This document shows positions 59,447 through 64,000 of a DNA stretch of 64,000 nt, piece after piece. Location: contig JASHOQ010000047.1 in NCBI GenBank assembly GCA_030041045.1, forward strand, positions 62,001 through 126,000. The letters run 5' to 3'. A model generated the notes under the pieces. That model was not told where the DNA came from. It saw only the letters and a list, made by a program, of their open reading frames with translations, and did not search any database. Made by a program: the position numbers and the translations under genes. Source of the stretch: Acidobacteriaceae bacterium. Lineage in GTDB: Bacteria > Acidobacteriota > Terriglobia > Terriglobales > Acidobacteriaceae. Positions within the stretch are counted from its first letter, which is position 1. Each line of letters starts with the position of its first letter.

Positions 59447-62179
59447 TTGCTTTCCATTCAGACGCGCAGAATCCTGCCAACCCATTTGTTCTTCAGCCTG
59501 GCTGCTCTGGCGCTGTTCTCGCTGGTTGCAGGCTGCACTGCCCCTCTGGCCAACAATGAGACAGGAGCTCCGCAGCTTACGATCACGGCCAATCCCGCCA
59601 CTGTGAACCCAGGGGGCTCGTCGACGTTGACGATCACGGTTTCGAATGCAACCCAGGTTACTCTCACCGGCAGTGACGGCAGCAGCTACACGGTGCAGCC
59701 CAGCGGCGGAACGCAGATGGTCACTCCAAGCGCAACCACGACTTACACCGCCGTCGCCGTCGGCGTCGCAGGCAAGACAACCGCTACGGCCACGGTAACC
59801 GTGGCTGCAGCTTCTGCGCCCACAGTAAGCATTACTGCCAACCCATCATCGATTAGTCAATCGGCATCGTCTATCTTGACGGTAATTGCCACCAACGCCA
59901 CTCAGGTTACGGTTACAGGCACAGATGGCAGCTCTTATAACCTCACAGTAACCGGCGGCACGCAGGCCGTAAGTCCGACGGCAACCACTACGTACACAGC
60001 CGTGGCCACCGGTCCCGCCGGAAGCGCCAAGGCGACCGTGGTGGTTACGGTAACTCCGAATCCGGCACCGACCGTCTCCATCACCGCTTCGCCGTCTTCC
60101 ATCGCATCAGGAAGCTCAAGCACCTTGACGGTGGTGGCCACCTATGCCACATCGGTGACGGTCACCGACAGTGACGGGAGCAGTTACACTTTGCAGCCGA
60201 ACGGCGGCACGCAAACCGTGAGCCCCACGGCGACGACCAATTACACCGCGGTCGCCACCGGACCTGGCGGATCGGCTTCAGCCAGCGTCTCCGTCCTGAT
60301 CAGCTCCACGCCGACGTCCTCGGTCACCATCGCCGCCAACCCCACGGTGATTGCAACGGGGAATTCGTCTACGCTCACCGTGACCGCGACCAACGCCACA
60401 CAAGTGACAGTGAATGGTAGCGACGGCAGTTCCTATTCGCTGCCTGCCGCGGGCGGCAACCAATCCGTCTCACCCACGGCAACCACCACCTACACGGCCA
60501 CCGCCACCGGGACCAGCGGCAGCGTTTCCGCTGCGGTTACGGTTACGGTAGTAGCGCCGGGAGGCGTGCAAGACGTCGATCACGTTATTTTCATGCTCCA
60601 GGAAAATCACTCCTTCGACAATTATTTCGGCATGCTCAATCCCTACCGGCATGCCAACAACATGTACATCGGCCAGGATGGGAACGATTACGAAGTCGAC
60701 GGCATCGACGACAAGCTGAGCACCATCAGCAACGAAGACGACCAGGGAACCACCTACAACCTGTTCCCGTTCACGAGCACCTGCGTGGACGATATGAGCT
60801 CGGATTGGCTATCGAGCTACGGCGACGTGGACCGGTACGACTTCACCACCACCCGCCCGGTTGCGCTGGACGGCTTTGTTCACGACGCCGAGGGCTATGC
60901 CAACAGCTGCATCGCCAGCGGCGGCGGCTCCTGCTCCGGCAGCTTTACTGACACGACCGGTGAGCGCGCCATGGGCTACTACGGCGCGGGCTCCAGTGGA
61001 ACCGGCTCGAACTTCCTCAACTACTACTACTACATGGCCAGCCAGTTCGCCATCTCCGACCGTTGGTTCTCTCCCGTTGCGAGCAAGAGCATCGACAACC
61101 GTATCGCCACGTTCTCCGGCGGCACCACCCAGGGCCTGGTGAAAGATCCGGGCGGCGACGATGATCTGCCCCAGCTTGACCTGCCCAGCATCTTTCAGGA
61201 GCTCGACGCCGCCAACGTCTCCTGGAAGATTTACTACACCGTCACCGAGGGCTTTTGCACGGAGGAAGACGACTGCCCGACCACCGGCAACTCGCGCTAC
61301 CCTGCCACCGACTTCGGCACCTTCACTTACTCCTATCAATATCTGTATGACAATACGACCGGCACCTGCACGCCGCCCACGCAGCCCTCGAGTGTCGTGG
61401 GTGACACCACCAACTCCTTCTGCATCGACACCGACAAGATTGCGCCCATCTCGCAGTATTACACCGACCTCGCCAACAACGCGCTGCCCAGCTTTGCCTT
61501 CATTGAAGCCGGCTACGGCAACAACGACGAGCATCCGGGCTCGGGTCAATCGATTCTCTACGGGCAGGCGGAAGTGGCGCAGGTCGTAGCCGCCTTCATG
61601 GCGAGTTCCTCCTGGTCCGATTCGGTCTTCTTCTTCAGCTACGACGAAGGCGGAGGCCCGTATGACCACGTGCCCCCAGTGCCCGGCCACTCGAACGACA
61701 ATACCGATGCCTCCCTGGGAGCCATTCCGGACATCTCCTCGATCGCCGTCAATCCGGATGGCTACAATCCCTGCGTGCCGCCGGGAGGAACGCCGACCAC
61801 CCACTGCGATCTCGATTCAACCGATCCGGGGGCCAATCCCGACGACGCCGCGGCGGTGTACGGCTTCGCGGCGCAGCTCGGATTCCGGCTGCCCAACATC
61901 ATCATCTCGCCGTTCTCGCGGCAGCACTACGTCTCGCACACGCCCATGGATCATACCGCGGTGATCAAGTTCGTCGAGAATCGCTTCATCGGTTCCTCCG
62001 CGCACCTGACCGCGCGCGACGCCGCGCAGCCAAACTTGCTGGAGTTCTTCGATTTCACCAACATCCCGTGGGCTACGCCGCCTACGCCGCCGGCGCCGAC
62101 TTCGACTTCGGAAGCGAGCTCGACCTGCACGCCGGCCAGCTTCGCCCCGTCGGTGAGCAAGAAGACGACGCAGTTCTGA
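59447..62179 (+). CDS. Phospholipase C / acid phosphatase lipoprotein with four Ig-like repeats
   Basis: TTG 59447 has AAAGGAGG at ideal spacing; it opens a 910-residue frame. A lipobox LVAGC places Cys30 as the lipidated residue. Four repeats of ~85 residues follow, each like TVSITANPSSIS...YTAVATGPAGSAKATVVVTV. From about residue 380 a phosphoesterase (PF04185 type) domain follows: IFMLQENHSFDNYFG (metal/active-site block), RWFSPVASKSIDNR, HPGSGQSILYGQAEVAQVV, FFFSYDEGGGPYDHVPPV and HTPMDHTAVIKFVENRF. It would release phosphate from phospholipids or other esters outside the cell. It is convergent with the multicopper oxidase. Confidence 0.9.
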   Translation: MLSIQTRRILPTHLFFSLAALALFSLVAGCTAPLANNETGAPQLTITANPATVNPGGSSTLTITVSNATQVTLTGSDGSSYTVQPSGGTQMVTPSATTTYTAVAVGVAGKTTATATVTVAAASAPTVSITANPSSISQSASSILTVIATNATQVTVTGTDGSSYNLTVTGGTQAVSPTATTTYTAVATGPAGSAKATVVVTVTPNPAPTVSITASPSSIASGSSSTLTVVATYATSVTVTDSDGSSYTLQPNGGTQTVSPTATTNYTAVATGPGGSASASVSVLISSTPTSSVTIAANPTVIATGNSSTLTVTATNATQVTVNGSDGSSYSLPAAGGNQSVSPTATTTYTATATGTSGSVSAAVTVTVVAPGGVQDVDHVIFMLQENHSFDNYFGMLNPYRHANNMYIGQDGNDYEVDGIDDKLSTISNEDDQGTTYNLFPFTSTCVDDMSSDWLSSYGDVDRYDFTTTRPVALDGFVHDAEGYANSCIASGGGSCSGSFTDTTGERAMGYYGAGSSGTGSNFLNYYYYMASQFAISDRWFSPVASKSIDNRIATFSGGTTQGLVKDPGGDDDLPQLDLPSIFQELDAANVSWKIYYTVTEGFCTEEDDCPTTGNSRYPATDFGTFTYSYQYLYDNTTGTCTPPTQPSSVVGDTTNSFCIDTDKIAPISQYYTDLANNALPSFAFIEAGYGNNDEHPGSGQSILYGQAEVAQVVAAFMASSSWSDSVFFFSYDEGGGPYDHVPPVPGHSNDNTDASLGAIPDISSIAVNPDGYNPCVPPGGTPTTHCDLDSTDPGANPDDAAAVYGFAAQLGFRLPNIIISPFSRQHYVSHTPMDHTAVIKFVENRFIGSSAHLTARDAAQPNLLEFFDFTNIPWATPPTPPAPTSTSEASSTCTPASFAPSVSKKTTQF

Positions 62180-62212
62180 GCGGGGGAGCGATCGGGGAAG
62201 AAGACCGAACTG

Positions 62213-62237
62213 TGAGCGCGCCCGCGCGGCGCGCTCA
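62213..62237. terminator. GC hairpin between convergent genes
   Basis: TGAGCGCG pairs with CGCGCTCA around a 9-base loop and overlaps the multicopper oxidase stop codon. There is no T-run, so its efficiency as a terminator is uncertain. It lies between the two convergent genes. Confidence 0.4.
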
Positions 62238-63902
62238 GGCCACCACTTCAAACGGGCGCATCATGTCGTTGTCTTCGTGTTCGGCCATGTGGCAGTGATA
62301 GACGTAGCGCCCGGTATAGCCTTCAAAGCGCACCAGGAGGATGAGAACCTCGTTCGGGTTCACGATAGCCGTGTCTTTCCATCCGGCCTCGTTGGGCGCG
62401 GGCGGACGCGACGCGCCCACGAGCTGCAGCTTTCCCTGCTGCCGCACAAAGACGCCGAAATCGAACCCGCGCCGCTCCAGCACCTGGAACTGCACCAGGT
62501 GCAGATGCATGGGATGCGTATCGTCTGTGGTGTTGATGAAGCGCCACATCTCCGTCGACCCCAGCTTGGGAAGCTCGGTCACCGCATCGGCGTACGCCTT
62601 GCCGTCGATCTGCATGCCCAGGGACCTGCCCTTGTCGTCCATGTTCTCAGAGAGCACAAAATCCCGCGTGGTCACCGCGTCGCTTGCCTTCATCCGCGGC
62701 AGATCGATCGGGGCGGGCAGGCTGAAGGTCCTGGCACTGCTTCGGGGCAGGGTCACGCGAAACTGCATGAGTTCAGGCAGCGGCTCATGCAGCGGGCGCA
62801 GCAGGCTCCATCCGGGAAAAGGCGCAGGCGCGTTGTTGGAGAGGGTGACGGTTCTGCCTTCGAGCCCGGAGAAATCCAGGATCAGGTCTGCGCGCTCCGC
62901 CGGCCCCAGCAGCACTCTTTCCAGCGGCGCCGGTTTGGGCAGCAATCCGCCGTCGCTGCCAATCTGGTGGAAGCGCACCAGGGAGGGAATGTCAGTGGGA
63001 CTTTGGGCAAGGTTGAAAAACAAGCGGAAGAAGCGCGAATTGGAAGAGTTCAGCACGCGCAGCCGGTAAAGGCGCGGCTCCACGGCGAGGTACGGATAAA
63101 GCGCGCCATTCACAAGGGGCAGATTGCCGAAGAACTGCGGCCCCCACATTCCCCTGGGAACCGCTGTGCCATCGTCCTCAGTGGGCGCATAGAGCAGCTG
63201 CGCTCCGTCGTCCAGCATGCGGTCCTGCAGCGCGAGCGGAATCTCGTAAGCGCCCGAGGGCAGGTTCATGCTCAATTCCTGCGGGTCGCGGAGCAGATAG
63301 AATCCGGAAAGACCTGCGTACACGTTCAGCCGCGTGATGCTCATGGCGTGATCGTGGTACCACAGCGTCGCCGCCGGCTGATCGTTGGGATATTGATAGC
63401 GCACGGAAGCGCCGGGCACAAACCATTTTTCCGGCAGGCCGTCACTCAACGAGTCAGTGCGCGAGCCGTGCACATGCGGCACCACGCGCACCACCGGCGC
63501 CGGAGGCATGGCGCCATGGAGATGTGTGTCCACCGGGAATAAGTGCTCGAGCGGCAGATGGTTCTCCCATTCCACCTCCACGCGCCTTCCGCGCAAGGCC
63601 TCGAAGGTCGGTCCCGGATACTGACCTTCGTATCCCCACAACCGGGTGGGCGGCAGTTGCGAGTGCAGCTGCCTGCGGAATTCGACCATGCGCACGCGGA
63701 AGAGGTCCGCATCTTTGCGTTTCCCGTATGGCTTCAGCTTTTCGGGAATCGGAAGCGGATCGGTAAAGCGGTCGATCATCTCCGGTGTGCGGAAAATGGG
63801 CTCGGCTGCCGCGCCGCTTCTGCCTTCTGCGGCGGCAAGAACGAAGGCTGATACGGAACCAACACCCAACTTGAGAAATTCGCGTCTGCTTGTCGAACTC
63901 AT
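62235..63902 (-). CDS. Tat-exported multicopper oxidase
   Basis: From ATG 63902 the product has 555 residues. A Tat signal is visible (STSRREFLKLGVGSVSAFVLAAAEG). The copper ligands are in place: HLHG, WYHDHAM, HPMHLHLVQF and YVYHCHMAEHEDNDMM. The HCH-x3-H-x4-M pattern at the end marks a type 1 copper with a Met axial ligand. The overall plan is three cupredoxin domains like CotA, bilirubin oxidase and SufI. Substrate could be phenolics, metals or bilirubin. Start at 63902 (MSSTSRREF) is preferred over an upstream codon. Confidence 0.9.
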   Translation of the reverse strand: MSSTSRREFLKLGVGSVSAFVLAAAEGRSGAAAEPIFRTPEMIDRFTDPLPIPEKLKPYGKRKDADLFRVRMVEFRRQLHSQLPPTRLWGYEGQYPGPTFEALRGRRVEVEWENHLPLEHLFPVDTHLHGAMPPAPVVRVVPHVHGSRTDSLSDGLPEKWFVPGASVRYQYPNDQPAATLWYHDHAMSITRLNVYAGLSGFYLLRDPQELSMNLPSGAYEIPLALQDRMLDDGAQLLYAPTEDDGTAVPRGMWGPQFFGNLPLVNGALYPYLAVEPRLYRLRVLNSSNSRFFRLFFNLAQSPTDIPSLVRFHQIGSDGGLLPKPAPLERVLLGPAERADLILDFSGLEGRTVTLSNNAPAPFPGWSLLRPLHEPLPELMQFRVTLPRSSARTFSLPAPIDLPRMKASDAVTTRDFVLSENMDDKGRSLGMQIDGKAYADAVTELPKLGSTEMWRFINTTDDTHPMHLHLVQFQVLERRGFDFGVFVRQQGKLQLVGASRPPAPNEAGWKDTAIVNPNEVLILLVRFEGYTGRYVYHCHMAEHEDNDMMRPFEVVA

Positions 63903-63967
63903 TCCCCCTCGGCCGCGCACGGACGGCAAGCCACTGTTTTCAGGATTTGTCAGTCGATAAGGCCTGG

Positions 63968-64000
63968 TCAGTCCGGCGTGATTTCGCTGGCCATGTAGCG
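63968..64000 (-). CDS. Possible 3' end of a gene running off the window (partial)
   Basis: On the minus strand the last bases read as codons RYMASEITPD then TGA (stop at 63968). This may be the C-terminus of a gene upstream of the multicopper oxidase on the same strand, lying outside the window. Only ten codons are seen, so support is weak. Confidence 0.25.
   Translation of the reverse strand, partial: RYMASEITPD

Overview
The window is a GC-rich bacterial chromosome segment (my impression is low-to-mid 60s % GC) carrying about 50 protein genes, one tRNA and an unusual number of short interspersed palindromic repeats. Gene content points to Acidobacteriota, class Terriglobia. The clues are a DUF6677-type membrane protein, S1 with an interrupted last domain, small stress proteins (DUF3309, lmo0937 and CsbD types), Ig-repeat secreted enzymes, large secreted proteins I cannot assign, and bipartite 'GGCTGAAGCC' repeats between genes. 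This placement is inference from content; no rRNA or marker tree is available here.

Layout. 1-4.5 kb: alanine-type aminotransferase (alaC), a RAYT transposase flanked by its own REP hairpins, a frameshifted lipoprotein, recX and two small membrane proteins. 4.6-11.4 kb (minus strand): GNAT acetyltransferase, ArnT/PMT-type lipid-linked sugar transferase, nrnA, rbfA and ribosomal protein S1. 11.5-12.4 kb: SRPBCC/ArsR pair with a readable promoter and two operator dyads. 12.7 kb: tRNA-Arg(CCG). 13.2-16.6 kb: a small beta-barrel protein and a 909-residue secreted protein of unknown function. 17.1-18.5 kb: a tentative cobalamin-riboswitch-like leader, then a two-gene unit ending in a degenerate PIN protein. 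18.7-20.4 kb: an APC permease fused to DUF805.

20.5-29.6 kb (minus strand): an aromatic-metabolism supercluster, read hemY, trpC, trpF, AAA ATPase, carboxymuconolactone decarboxylase-like protein, trpB, trpA, chorismate mutase, DAHP synthase, prephenate dehydrogenase. trpE, trpG and trpD are absent from the window. trpF carries an interspersed repeat as an in-frame insert and trpC carries a 12-bp tandem expansion. 29.8-33.6 kb: a radical SAM/SPASM protein and a universal stress protein diverge from a region with two Crp/Fnr-type dyads, followed by three small stress proteins. 33.7-35.5 kb: pgl-glk, two enzymes of glucose entry. 35.5-41 kb: mixed metabolism (VOC protein, kduD, CcdC-like) and exported proteins.

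41.5-58.9 kb: an apparent exopolysaccharide synthesis/export region. It holds a flippase fused to a ParB/sulfiredoxin-like domain, a GH99/GH71-like hydrolase, a GT2, a GT-C membrane protein in a four-gene chain with 4-bp overlaps, a 1400-residue TPR plus beta-barrel outer-membrane protein, and a GT4. I cannot match it to a named system (Pel, Bcs, Pga and so on), so it is the best candidate here for an undescribed system. 59.4-63.9 kb: an Ig-repeat phospholipase C/acid phosphatase lipoprotein convergent with a Tat-exported multicopper oxidase.

Four repeat classes recur: REP/RAYT hairpins (2-3 kb), bipartite GCTGAAGC repeats (five copies), MITE-like elements with terminal inverted repeats (four copies in two subfamilies sharing a core), and TAG-rich inverted spacers inside the aromatic cluster.
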